Assembly: GCA_900756765.1 (NCBI GenBank)
Contig: CAAELE010000016.1
Span: 1 to 20,256, forward strand
Direction of reading: 5' to 3'
DNA: 20,256 nucleotides
DNA from: an uncultured Collinsella sp.
GTDB lineage: Bacteria; Actinomycetota; Coriobacteriia; Coriobacteriales; Coriobacteriaceae
In this document: positions 13,209 to 20,256 of the stretch, piece after piece
Layout: every line of letters begins with the position of its first letter
Position numbering within the stretch: position 1 is the stretch's first letter
Notes under the pieces: model-generated
Database searches by the model: none
Told to the model about the DNA's origin: nothing
The model's input: only the letters and a program-made list of their open reading frames with translations
Made by a program: the position numbers and the translations under genes

Positions 13209-13640
13209 ATGCTCATTTCTTCCAAGGGCCGCTATGCCCTCCGACTGATGATCTATATCGCAGCGCTTGGTGACGCCGAGGGCAAGATCGCCCTGCGCGA
13301 GGTCGCCGACCGCGAGCATATCTCACAAAAGTATCTGGAGCAGCTGGTTCGTCCGCTTATGAAGGCTGGCCTGCTTAAGAGCGTGCGCGGCAAGGGCGGC
13401 GGCTACATGATGGCCAAGGACCCGGCCGAAGTGCGTGCCGGCGACATTCTGCGTGCCGTCGAGGGCAGCACGGCCCCGGTGGCGTGCGATGGCATCGACA
13501 ACAGCTGCACCCGTAGCGATCTGTGCTCAACGGTCAAGTTCTGGCGCGGTCTGGACGACGTGATCGAAAAGTACGTCGACGGCGTGACCCTGGCAGACCT
13601 GGCCGCCGTCCCCGAGATTAACTTTGACATTAAGCTGTAG
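13209..13640 (+). CDS. Rrf2-family transcriptional regulator, probably an IscR-like Fe-S sensor
   Basis: The 143-residue protein begins with the Rrf2 winged-helix pattern MLISSKGRYALRLMIYIA, then HISQKYLEQLVRPLMKAGLLKSVRGKGGGY (38-66), the recognition helix and wing. Cysteines 93, 100 and 106 form a CX6CX5C cluster, close to the CX5CX5C that binds a [2Fe-2S] cluster in IscR; Rrf2 members without cluster sensing, such as CymR, lack it. It is divergent from sufC, so it most likely represses or tunes the suf operon according to Fe-S status. The start at 13209 is chosen because the family begins at MxISxKGRYA; the open frame to 13113 runs through the operator region. The gene symbol is left open because IscR, SufR and RisR cannot be distinguished by eye. 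Confidence 0.9.
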   Translation: MLISSKGRYALRLMIYIAALGDAEGKIALREVADREHISQKYLEQLVRPLMKAGLLKSVRGKGGGYMMAKDPAEVRAGDILRAVEGSTAPVACDGIDNSCTRSDLCSTVKFWRGLDDVIEKYVDGVTLADLAAVPEINFDIKL

Positions 13641-13694
13641 CCCGGGCGCAATTCCTTAAGATTTCGCGGAGGGTTGTTGCCGTTTACCGATGGG

Positions 13695-13723
13695 TTGTTG
13701 TGCAACAAACGGGGAGCTGTAAT
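13695..13723 (+). promoter_or_regulatory. Candidate promoter of the surface protein gene
   Basis: TTGTTG (13695-13700) and TGTAAT (13718-13723, five of six -10 positions) are 17 bp apart, 55 bp before the ATG at 13778. The -35 lies in a small TTGTTG-TG-CAACAA dyad. Confidence 0.45.
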
Positions 13724-13777
13724 ACTGAAAGCATCTTTGCAAACTGCACTTTAACCACACCAATGCAGGGAGGATGT

Positions 13778-15400
13778 ATGCAACCCAAGCATTCCGCGAT
13801 AGTTGCGGGCCTGACGTTGGCGCTTTCGTTTGGCGCCGTTGCCGCACCCGCAACCGCTATAGCCGAGGAGCCCACGCCGGGCGTTGCCTCGGATGCCACC
13901 GATATCGATAAGGGCCTCTACACCCAGCAGTCTTTCTCGGGCGTGCTGAGGTCGGTTCAGGGTGTTTCGTTTGTCAACGTGACCGACGAGATGAAGTACT
14001 TTACCAAGTACGAGAGCCACGGCAATTACAACCAGGGTTTTTCGTATGGCGACGGCTATAACGCGCTGGGTTATTACCAGTTCGATCGCCGTTGGTCGCT
14101 TATTCCGTTTATGAAGCAGGTCTATAACTACGACTCTGCTAAGTACGGCATGCTTAAGGACGCGATTGACCGCGGTGGCGAGATTTCCAACGGAAGCAAC
14201 CCCATGTATGCGAACGGCCAGCTCACCGAGCTGGGCCGCATCGCGCAGGATGCCTTCCTGGGTGCTTACAACACCGATCCGGCTGAGTTCTCGGCGCTGC
14301 AGGATGCCTATGCGTACAACTCCTACTATGCGGTGACCGAGTCGTGGCTTAAGAACGCTCTGGGCATTGATATTTCCGGTCGTGCCGATTGTGTCAAAGG
14401 CATGGTGTGGAGCATTACCAATATGTGCGGCACGGGTGGCTGCCAAGACTTTTTCCGTTGGGCGAATCTTTCCAACGATATGACCGACCGCGAGTTCGTG
14501 ACCGCGCTTTCGAACAGCGTGGTTGATAACGTGGCGCGCAAGTATTCGAGTCAGCCTCAGTACCATGAGGGATGGAAGAATCGCTATAAGAACGAGCTTA
14601 AGGATTGCCTGGTCTACATTGCCGAGGACGAGGCTGCCGCGGCAACGCCTGTGGAGCCCGAGCCCGCGCCCGGTCCGAGCATGGCGCCCGCCGCTCCCTC
14701 CGCACCGACGCCTGGTACCGATGGCGACATGAGCGAGGATGACGATACTGATGCGCCCTCGACTGATGCAGACAGCGATGGTGCCGGTAACGGTGGGGCT
14801 GCGTCTGGTGGTACTGCTACCGGCGATGCCTCTGGTGATTCGTCGACTTCTGGCTCCGGCGGCGCAGAGGGCGGCTCGACTTCTGGCTCTACCGATGCGG
14901 GCACTTCTAACGGCGCTGGTGATTCCTCTGCCGATGCTGGGTCCTCTAACGGTTCTGGCTCTGATGCTTCCGAGGGCGGTTCGAGTGAGGGCTCCAATGC
15001 CGGCGATTCCTCGACGGAAAATAAGCCTTCTACCAGCGAGCAGCTTGGCTCCATGCTTGGATCGTCTTTGACGGCGGGCATTAACGGTGGCTCTTCTTCT
15101 GATGAGGGGGCGTCTGACCAGGGTTCCGGTTCCGATGCCGCCGATGCGGGCGCTAAGCAGTCCGACGCCGATGCTCAGAAGGTTGACGACAAGAACGTCA
15201 CCTCGACCACCACGACGACTACCACAACCACGACGACCAAGGCCTCGGGTGGCAATATGCCCAAGACAGGCGACCTCATCGTGATGGTGAGCCTTGCCAG
15301 CGCGAGCTTGGCTACGCTTGGCGCCACGTCCATTGTGAGCGGCAAGCACAAGCTTGATCAGCAGCACAAGGCTGCTGGGGAGAACGGTACCGAGGAGTAG
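13778..15400 (+). CDS. Secreted sortase-anchored protein with lysozyme-like N-terminal domain
   Basis: This 540-residue protein has a signal peptide (hydrophobic core 8-24, likely cleavage after Ala29 in ATAIAEE). A domain of about 220 residues follows, containing KYESHGNYNQGFSYGDGYNA and LGYYQFDRRW. The glutamate (Glu79) and the later G-YYQF resemble muramidase/transglycosylase-like domains of phage tail and secreted peptidoglycan enzymes, but I cannot name the family firmly. Residues about 300-480 are a low-complexity Ser/Gly/Asp/Ala stalk ending in a run of threonines. Then come a sortase motif MPKTGD (494-499), a hydrophobic segment (about 500-522) and a charged tail. AGGGAGG precedes the ATG at 13778; 26 upstream codons in frame are not credible. 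It is probably exported and covalently attached to the cell wall. It stands alone, with its own promoter and terminator. Confidence 0.82.
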   Translation: MQPKHSAIVAGLTLALSFGAVAAPATAIAEEPTPGVASDATDIDKGLYTQQSFSGVLRSVQGVSFVNVTDEMKYFTKYESHGNYNQGFSYGDGYNALGYYQFDRRWSLIPFMKQVYNYDSAKYGMLKDAIDRGGEISNGSNPMYANGQLTELGRIAQDAFLGAYNTDPAEFSALQDAYAYNSYYAVTESWLKNALGIDISGRADCVKGMVWSITNMCGTGGCQDFFRWANLSNDMTDREFVTALSNSVVDNVARKYSSQPQYHEGWKNRYKNELKDCLVYIAEDEAAAATPVEPEPAPGPSMAPAAPSAPTPGTDGDMSEDDDTDAPSTDADSDGAGNGGAASGGTATGDASGDSSTSGSGGAEGGSTSGSTDAGTSNGAGDSSADAGSSNGSGSDASEGGSSEGSNAGDSSTENKPSTSEQLGSMLGSSLTAGINGGSSSDEGASDQGSGSDAADAGAKQSDADAQKVDDKNVTSTTTTTTTTTTTKASGGNMPKTGDLIVMVSLASASLATLGATSIVSGKHKLDQQHKAAGENGTEE

Positions 15401-15432
15401 CCTTTCGGTTGCCAGATAACTAAGGAGTCGGG

Positions 15433-15470
15433 ACGGGGTCCGGTGCGAATGCATCGGGCCCCGTTTTGTT
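15433..15470 (+). terminator. Rho-independent terminator of the surface protein gene
   Basis: A 14-bp stem with two G-T pairs (15433-15446 with 15451-15464) and a GAAT loop is followed by TTTTGTT, 33 bp after the stop codon at 15400. Confidence 0.9.
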
Positions 15471-15559
15471 GTGCAACGATTTGTTATGCCCCATCGGGGT
15501 TCTTGTTGCTACCGTTGCCCGAAACGTCTGCATGACGGCATCATTGCGGTTGAGTTGCT

Positions 15560-15576
15560 CGATACAATGGGTATCG
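15560..15576 (+). promoter_or_regulatory. Possible -10 element in a small dyad before the ATPase-like gene
   Basis: TACAAT (15563-15568) matches a -10 box and lies within the dyad CGATAC-AATGG-GTATCG (15560-15576), 34 bp before the GTG start. No clear -35 is seen at the right distance. Confidence 0.35.
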
Positions 15577-15601
15577 TGCTGCGTTTTAGGGAGAAGTTAC
15601 G

Positions 15602-17398
15602 GTGTCTGAACAGGCGATTTACGGCGATACTGCCTACTATGGCGTAGAGTTGATCAACCGCTCGGGTAACGGGGCGCTACCGGTCGGCGAACATGACTTT
15701 GCCGAGGCCATGGATCGATGCGTGCTAGTCGACAAGACGATGTTTATTGCCGATGTCTTGGATGCTGATGCTTCCGTTGTGGTGTGTTGCCGGCCCGAAG
15801 GCTTTGGCAAGAGCATGAACCTGTCGATGCTTAAGGCTTTTCTGGAGCGACCCGCGGTCGGGCAGGTCGATCGAGGCCTGTTTGCTGGTATCAAGATTTG
15901 GGAAGCAGATGGCGGGCGCTATCGGGATGAGTACGCTTGCTATCCGGTGATATCGCTGGACTTTTCTGGCGCCGCGAGGTGCGGTGCCAACGTCGTCGGC
16001 GTCGTGCGTGACGCTCTTTCGGGTGAGTGCGCTCGCTTGTTGGCGCTTTTGGAGGCTCCGGATTTGCCGCGAGATAAGGTGCGTCACATCGAACGCGTTG
16101 CGCGTGGCGTGGCAAGTGCAGATGAGGTCAACTCGGTGCTAGGCGTTCTCATTGAGCTGCTGGAGATGGCCTGTGATGAGCAGGTTGTATTGCTCGTTGA
16201 TGGGTACGACGCGGCGTGGTTGGGCCGTGCAGGCGCAAGGGACGCTTCCGGCGCCGATCCGGCAGGGCTATTCGATCGTGTGCTTTTCGAGGCCATTGCC
16301 GCTGCGGGCAATTCGCTACGCTTGGCTTGTCTGATGGGGGAGCGTCCCGGTCCTGCCGAAGCGGCGCTTTCTTCGCGCGGGTGTTCGTACTGTATGTCGA
16401 CGCCGCTCTCGACGTGGTGCGACCGGCGGTTTGGCTTTTCGGATGACGAGGTTCAGGCTCTGCTAAGCCATGCTGGACGCGGGGAATACCTGGATGACGC
16501 GCGTGAATGGTTCGAGGGATACCGATTTGGCAGGTTTTATTGCTCGAGTCCGGCGCGTGTGGTCGATTTCTTGAACCGCGGTTGCACGCCGCCGGTGCGG
16601 GCCGATTTGTATGGATACGCTGATAGTCTGAGCTGGGCGGTTGGTGATTGGGATCTCGAGAGGCTTTCGCCTCTGTTCGATTTACTTGAACCGCATGGAT
16701 GCGTTGAAGCCCCGCTTTGTCTGGGCGCCGTCGGGTCGGATGCCTCGACTGACGACGGCCTGTGGACCGCGTTATACCTGTCCGGTTTCCTGACGACGGA
16801 TATGACTGAGGAGCAAGAACGTGGCAATTGTCTCCGTGCTCTGCGTCTGCCCAATGGCGAGCTTCGCCAGGCGTTGCGTCTCGTGATTATTGAATGGTTT
16901 GAGTGCGCCGCCGAGGATGTGCAGGACGTCGATGCGTTTCGTGATGGGTTGTGTCGCGGTGACGAAGACGCGGTGAGGCAGGCGCTGCGTCGAATTCTAG
17001 GTGACGCGGGAGTCGGCGCGGTCGAGATGGATTCGCCGTTGCCATACCACCTGCTGTTGCAAGGGCTCTGCTTTGGTATGCCGGGGTATGCCAATCCGTC
17101 ATCCAATCGAAAGCGCGGGGCGGATCGCTGGGATATCCAGGTGTTCCCTACGGGAAGGATGCTCGATGTGGCCGATACCCTCGGCATGCTCGACGAACGT
17201 CCGCTTGTCACTATGAACATGATGTATGACCCCGACGTGGATGCCTTGGGTCTGGAGCTGTTGGCGGTTCAGGCACTGCTCGACATCGAACGTGACGGTA
17301 TCGACGAGATTCGCGTTCCGCGACCAGGTATCGGCCGCGTGCGCTGGGGCTTTGGCTTTGACGGGCAGCACGTGTCCGTAGTGTGCCAGCGGCTGTAG
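15602..17398 (+). CDS. AAA-ATPase-like / PD-(D/E)XK family protein with altered active sites
   Basis: The 598-residue protein follows the architecture of the widespread AAA-ATPase-like plus PD-(D/E)XK nuclease-like family: a CVLVDKTMFIADVLD lead-in (40-54), Walker A CRPEGFGKS (63-71), Walker B VVLLVDGYDA (195-204), a long middle region, LPYHLLLQGL, and SNRKRGADRWDIQVFP (501-516). Typical members read DEYD in Walker B; here it is DGYD, so the usual catalytic glutamate is glycine. Where the nuclease-like domain usually has ExK, this one has LVTMNMMYD. The C-terminal GRVRWGFGFDGQHVSVV matches the family end. Function of the family is not settled. Translation starts at GTG 15602, about 9 nt after AGGGAG. 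It stands between the surface protein and the glycosyltransferases with no clear operon partner. Confidence 0.82.
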   Translation: MSEQAIYGDTAYYGVELINRSGNGALPVGEHDFAEAMDRCVLVDKTMFIADVLDADASVVVCCRPEGFGKSMNLSMLKAFLERPAVGQVDRGLFAGIKIWEADGGRYRDEYACYPVISLDFSGAARCGANVVGVVRDALSGECARLLALLEAPDLPRDKVRHIERVARGVASADEVNSVLGVLIELLEMACDEQVVLLVDGYDAAWLGRAGARDASGADPAGLFDRVLFEAIAAAGNSLRLACLMGERPGPAEAALSSRGCSYCMSTPLSTWCDRRFGFSDDEVQALLSHAGRGEYLDDAREWFEGYRFGRFYCSSPARVVDFLNRGCTPPVRADLYGYADSLSWAVGDWDLERLSPLFDLLEPHGCVEAPLCLGAVGSDASTDDGLWTALYLSGFLTTDMTEEQERGNCLRALRLPNGELRQALRLVIIEWFECAAEDVQDVDAFRDGLCRGDEDAVRQALRRILGDAGVGAVEMDSPLPYHLLLQGLCFGMPGYANPSSNRKRGADRWDIQVFPTGRMLDVADTLGMLDERPLVTMNMMYDPDVDALGLELLAVQALLDIERDGIDEIRVPRPGIGRVRWGFGFDGQHVSVVCQRL

Positions 17399-17420
17399 GG
17401 GGCGGGCGTATGAGCAGTTT

Positions 17421-17449
17421 TTTAGCGTCTAATACCGCTGTGCTACGAT
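17421..17449 (+). promoter_or_regulatory. Candidate promoter of the glycosyltransferase operon
   Basis: TTTAGC (17421-17426) and TACGAT (17444-17449) are 17 bp apart, 36 bp before the GTG start of the first glycosyltransferase. The -10 is reasonable, the -35 weak. Confidence 0.4.
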
Positions 17450-17485
17450 TAAACAGTTCTGATTTGCGTTCCCAAAGGGGTTTAA

Positions 17486-18616
17486 GTGCCGAGCAATTTG
17501 CATTTTGATGAGCGTATAAAGGTCTCAGTTATTGTCCCGTGTTTTAATACGGCACAGTTTCTCGATCAGTGCCTGATGAGCATCGAGGCCGACGACTTCA
17601 CATCGCTTGAGGTCATTGTTCTTAATGATGGCTCGACTGACAACTCATTGGAAATCATGAGGCGTCACGAGAAAAAAGATTCCCGAATTCGCGTTATTGA
17701 TAAGCCGAACCAGGGGTATGGCGCTACGGTCAATCGTGGTATTGAGGAGTCTCGAGGTGCATACATTGCCATTGTCGAGCCCGATGATTATCTTAAGCCT
17801 GGTATGTATACAAGACTGATGGATCTTGCCCATGCATACGGAGAGCCCGATGTTGTGAAGTCGGCATACTGGCGTGTGTGTATGCCCGGTACTCCACAAG
17901 AGAACGTGTGTCACTGCGCCTATTACAAGCGAATTAATACAAAGAAGCAGCCGTTTACGTTGCGGGATAATCCTCGTCTGATCCAGCATCACCCTTCCAT
18001 TTGGAGTGCAATTTACAAACGTTCGTTTTTGGACGAGTTCGGCATTCGCTTTAAAGAGGTGCCCAGTGCCGGATGGGTGGACAATCCCTTCTTGATTCAA
18101 ACGCTTGCTCAGGCTCGCTCGATTGTGTATACCGATGATTCGTTTTATTGCTACCGCGAAGACCTCCCTACGTCGTCTTCGGCTAAAAAAGCAAGCGATC
18201 TCCCTATTGTTCGCTGGAATGATATGGCCGATATCGTTGATGAACTTAATATTTCCGACAAGGGGATTCTCGAGTCTTTCTATACCATCGGTTTTAGGTA
18301 TGTTGGCGGACTTGTTGAGCAGGGTGCCTTTGAGGATCCGGCACTTAAGGCTCGCTGTGCGGCATTGTTTAAACGCATGAATCCTGAAATCGTTTCGGGC
18401 ATGTCACACATCAGCGGTGCATTTAAACAGACATACTCCCAGCTCACTGGTGTAGTTGTTTCGGCCAATAAAGTGGCATATGTTGCCTATCTTGCCTCGG
18501 AGTTCGTCTATTCGTTGCGCACTAATGGTTTTGGGTTCGCTTTCTCGCGTATCGGTTTGTTTGGCAATCGTCGAGCTGCCGAAAAAGGGGAGCGCCGCGA
18601 TAAGACTAGTGTCTAA
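17486..18616 (+). CDS. Family 2 glycosyltransferase
   Basis: This 376-residue GT-A enzyme begins with IKVSVIVPCFNTAQFLDQCL (11-30), then EVIVLNDGSTDNS (42-54), NQGYGATVNRGIEESRGAYI and the metal/nucleotide-binding EPDDYLKPG (98-106). These are standard for inverting family 2 transferases that move a sugar from a nucleotide-sugar onto a glycan or lipid acceptor. The C-terminal third (from about 240) has no clear motif, ends in a basic tail and may contact the membrane. The start is GTG at 17486 with AAAGGGG 5 nt upstream. The next gene begins 26 bp later, so the two probably form an operon for a surface polysaccharide. Donor and acceptor cannot be read from sequence. Base composition is visibly less GC-rich than that of the suf genes. 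Confidence 0.9.
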   Translation: MPSNLHFDERIKVSVIVPCFNTAQFLDQCLMSIEADDFTSLEVIVLNDGSTDNSLEIMRRHEKKDSRIRVIDKPNQGYGATVNRGIEESRGAYIAIVEPDDYLKPGMYTRLMDLAHAYGEPDVVKSAYWRVCMPGTPQENVCHCAYYKRINTKKQPFTLRDNPRLIQHHPSIWSAIYKRSFLDEFGIRFKEVPSAGWVDNPFLIQTLAQARSIVYTDDSFYCYREDLPTSSSAKKASDLPIVRWNDMADIVDELNISDKGILESFYTIGFRYVGGLVEQGAFEDPALKARCAALFKRMNPEIVSGMSHISGAFKQTYSQLTGVVVSANKVAYVAYLASEFVYSLRTNGFGFAFSRIGLFGNRRAAEKGERRDKTSV

Positions 18617-18642
18617 CGAAGCTGTGAGAGTGGATTATTGAT

Positions 18643-19866
18643 ATGACAGATAAGAAGCGAATTGCCATCTATACGCAAGATGCCAAGCTTGGCAATGAGG
18701 TCAAGGGCGCAACGCGCTATGTATATCTTGCAACGTTGCTGCATGAACATGGCTATGATGTCGATTTTATTACTTCGGGATTTCAGCATTGGGAAAAACG
18801 TCAACGCGACATTGAACACTTTGATGCCGGGACCGACGCCTATACAATTCGGTTTATTGAGGAGCCGTATTACCCCAAGAACATGTGCCCTCAGCGCATC
18901 TGGGCTCATCACGTCGTTGCCAAGCGGGTGTCGAAGTATTTCGATGAGCATCACGACTACGATTTGATTTACTGCCAGATTCCACCCAATGATGTTGCCA
19001 GGGAAATTGGTAAAGCCGCTCATAAGTTTAATATCCCATTTGTGGTCGATGTTAATGACCTTTGGCCCGAGGCCTTCCGTGTGGCGTTCGACGTTCCCGT
19101 TCTTTCCGACATATTGTTCGCGCCGTTTTATCGACAGGCCAAAGCTGTATACCAGATGGCCGATGCCATTGTCGGCACTTCGGATGAGTACCGCGAGCGT
19201 GGTTTGCGTGATGCCCGAGCTGGCATTCCGAGCGAAACCGTTTATGTTGGAAACCAGCTTTGCGAGTTTGATGCCGGCGTTACTGCGCATGCTTTGCAGA
19301 TTGATAAGCCCGCTGGGGACATTTGGGTTTCCTATGCAGGTACGCTAAGCGCGTGCTATGACCTGGAGACGCTGGTCAAGGCGATGGCGCTGGTGCAGAA
19401 AACTCACCCTGAGGCTAAACTGCAAGTCTTGGGCGATGGCTCAGAGCGCGACAATCTTAAGGCCGCAGCGCATTCTAGCGGTGCCGAGGTCGTGTTCCAT
19501 GGCTATTTGCCTTATAGCCAAATGGCTGCATGGCTTTCCAAGAGCGACATTACAATCAACTCGCTGGTGGAAAAAGCCGCCCAGAGCATCGTGACCAAGA
19601 TCGGTGACTATCTTGCCGCCGGAAAACCCATGGTCAATACGTCGTGCAGTAAAGAGTTTAGAGCAAAGGTTGAGGCAGATGGGTTTGGCGTGAACGTGAA
19701 GCCCGGAGATGCCGAGGGAATGGCAGGGGTGCTTGCCGACCTTATTGAGGATCCACAACGTCGTTCGCGGATGGGGGAGAGGGCACGTGCCATCGCAGAA
19801 GAGCAGTTTGATCGTCCGCATTCGTATCTCAAGACGGTGCGGTTGATTAAGGGATTGATTGGTTAA
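18643..19866 (+). CDS. Family 4 (GT-B) glycosyltransferase
   Basis: The 407-residue GT-B enzyme has an N-terminal Rossmann half with GATRYVYLATLLHEHGYDVD (22-41) and VVDVNDLWPEA, and a C-terminal donor-binding half with VSYAGTLSACYDLETLVKA, LQVLGDGSERDNLK, VFHGYLPYSQMAAWLSKSDI and GDYLAAGKPMVNT, ending with the usual EQFDR. This fits retaining family 4 transferases acting in the cytosol or at the inner membrane face. It follows the family 2 transferase by 26 bp and is probably co-transcribed. The ribosome binding site is weak (GTGGA). No terminator is visible after it. The 174-bp gap that follows is AT-rich and contains the direct repeat TAATTGAATAT at 19864-19874 and 19880-19890. Confidence 0.92.
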   Translation: MTDKKRIAIYTQDAKLGNEVKGATRYVYLATLLHEHGYDVDFITSGFQHWEKRQRDIEHFDAGTDAYTIRFIEEPYYPKNMCPQRIWAHHVVAKRVSKYFDEHHDYDLIYCQIPPNDVAREIGKAAHKFNIPFVVDVNDLWPEAFRVAFDVPVLSDILFAPFYRQAKAVYQMADAIVGTSDEYRERGLRDARAGIPSETVYVGNQLCEFDAGVTAHALQIDKPAGDIWVSYAGTLSACYDLETLVKAMALVQKTHPEAKLQVLGDGSERDNLKAAAHSSGAEVVFHGYLPYSQMAAWLSKSDITINSLVEKAAQSIVTKIGDYLAAGKPMVNTSCSKEFRAKVEADGFGVNVKPGDAEGMAGVLADLIEDPQRRSRMGERARAIAEEQFDRPHSYLKTVRLIKGLIG

Positions 19867-20040
19867 TTGAATATTTGAGTAATTGAATATAGGATAACTG
19901 CTGATGCGGTGCATTGCTTCTTATCGACTCGATTGCTAGTTTATATTCGGCAATAAATGATACCGTTGAGCTGATCAACCTCGTTTTAATTCCCTCCATT
20001 CGCTATCATGATTTAAGACATCTGCAGTACGGAGGGTAGT

Positions 20041-20256
20041 ATGAAACGACTATTGTTGGCTTTACCAGTTACTCTACTCTTTGTTTTAAATAGCTATTCT
20101 CCTGCGTATTCTGAGGATTCGGTCCTTTATGCTACTCATCAGGTTGCGATAATTCCTTCCGCGGCCCCCTCCGACCCGTCGGCGCCCGCCCCCAGGGCGG
20201 AGGCGACCGGCGACGGCGAGGTCACCCTGACCTGGGAGCCCGTCGAGGGCGCCGAG
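20041..20256 (+). CDS. 5' part of a secreted protein entering a fibronectin type III-like domain
   Basis: The right window edge cuts this frame after 72 codons. GGAGGG precedes the ATG by 4 nt. Residues 1-24 form a signal peptide (MKRLLLALPVTLLFVLNSYS, then PAYS). After a short linker (ATHQVAIIPSAAPSDPSAPA) the sequence reads EATGDGEVTLTWEPVEGAE, which is the first strand pair of a fibronectin type III domain. These domains are binding modules of exported proteins, so surface or extracellular location is likely. The first 120 bases are about 39% GC and the last 96 about 82%, with the switch near 20155, within the linker. What follows the domain is unknown. Confidence 0.8.
   Translation, partial: MKRLLLALPVTLLFVLNSYSPAYSEDSVLYATHQVAIIPSAAPSDPSAPAPRAEATGDGEVTLTWEPVEGAE

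Noticed and set aside
13751..15454. 567-codon minus-strand frame opposite the surface protein gene
   Set aside because: The plus-strand product has a signal peptide, sorting signal, promoter and terminator; the antisense product is Arg/Gly/Ile-rich with no domain.
13695..15477. 12-bp direct repeat TTGTTGTGCAAC (13695-13706 and 15466-15477) flanking the surface protein gene
   Set aside because: In 20 kb several 12-mer matches are expected by chance, and the sites overlap a promoter and a terminator tail. No other mobile-element sign was found.
1..20256. CRISPR array or prophage
   Set aside because: No regularly spaced repeats of 25-40 bp and no phage structural genes were seen; the lysozyme-like domain is in a wall-anchored protein, not a phage cassette.

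Overview
The window looks like a chromosomal piece of a Coriobacteriia-type actinobacterium, most likely Collinsella or a close relative. This is inferred from the GC-rich genes with long antisense open frames, the sufC-B-D-S-U order with a divergent Rrf2 regulator, the GGGtGRT/NifU-like gene pair, CCA-encoding tRNA genes and Shine-Dalgarno-led starts. No search could be run, so the taxonomy is a judgement.

Layout. (1) 1-1329, minus strand: a class I/II aminotransferase, its terminator, and a possible gene start running off the left edge. (2) 1440-2136, plus strand: a promoter, tRNA-His(GTG), two identical tRNA-Lys(CTT) genes and a terminator. A duplicated unit follows, carrying only the 3' end of tRNA-Lys and a second terminator with a different stem, and then a long hairpin that could form a pseudoknot. 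(3) 2183-5779, minus strand: an FAD-dependent oxidoreductase of the fumarate reductase/NadB superfamily, then a two-gene operon of a NifU-like scaffold and a GGGtGRT protein. (4) 6172-7566: a Y1/RAYT-type transposase relative that lacks both canonical catalytic motifs, followed by about 590 bp of non-coding DNA rich in inverted repeats.

(5) 7567-13640: a complete SUF iron-sulfur assembly operon (sufC, sufB, sufD, sufS, sufU, minus strand, mostly overlapping) with a divergent Rrf2/IscR-type regulator. The shared control region holds an IscR type-1-like site and two tandem TGGGACAA dyads. sufD carries an in-frame palindromic insertion of 84 bp. (6) 13778-15400: a secreted, sortase-anchored surface protein with a lysozyme-like N-terminal domain. 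(7) 15602-17398: an AAA-ATPase-like/PD-(D/E)XK family protein with both active sites altered. (8) 17486-19866: family 2 and family 4 glycosyltransferases, probably the start of a surface polysaccharide locus. (9) 20041-20256: the 5' end of a secreted protein that enters a fibronectin type III-like domain, with an abrupt jump from about 39% to 82% GC.

The strongest theme is iron-sulfur metabolism: a full SUF system plus the separate, functionally unassigned NifU-like/GGGtGRT pair. The most unusual sequence features are the palindromic insertion in sufD, the duplicated tRNA-Lys 3' end with rewritten terminator stems, and two conserved families whose catalytic residues have been lost. No defence island, CRISPR array or prophage is visible.
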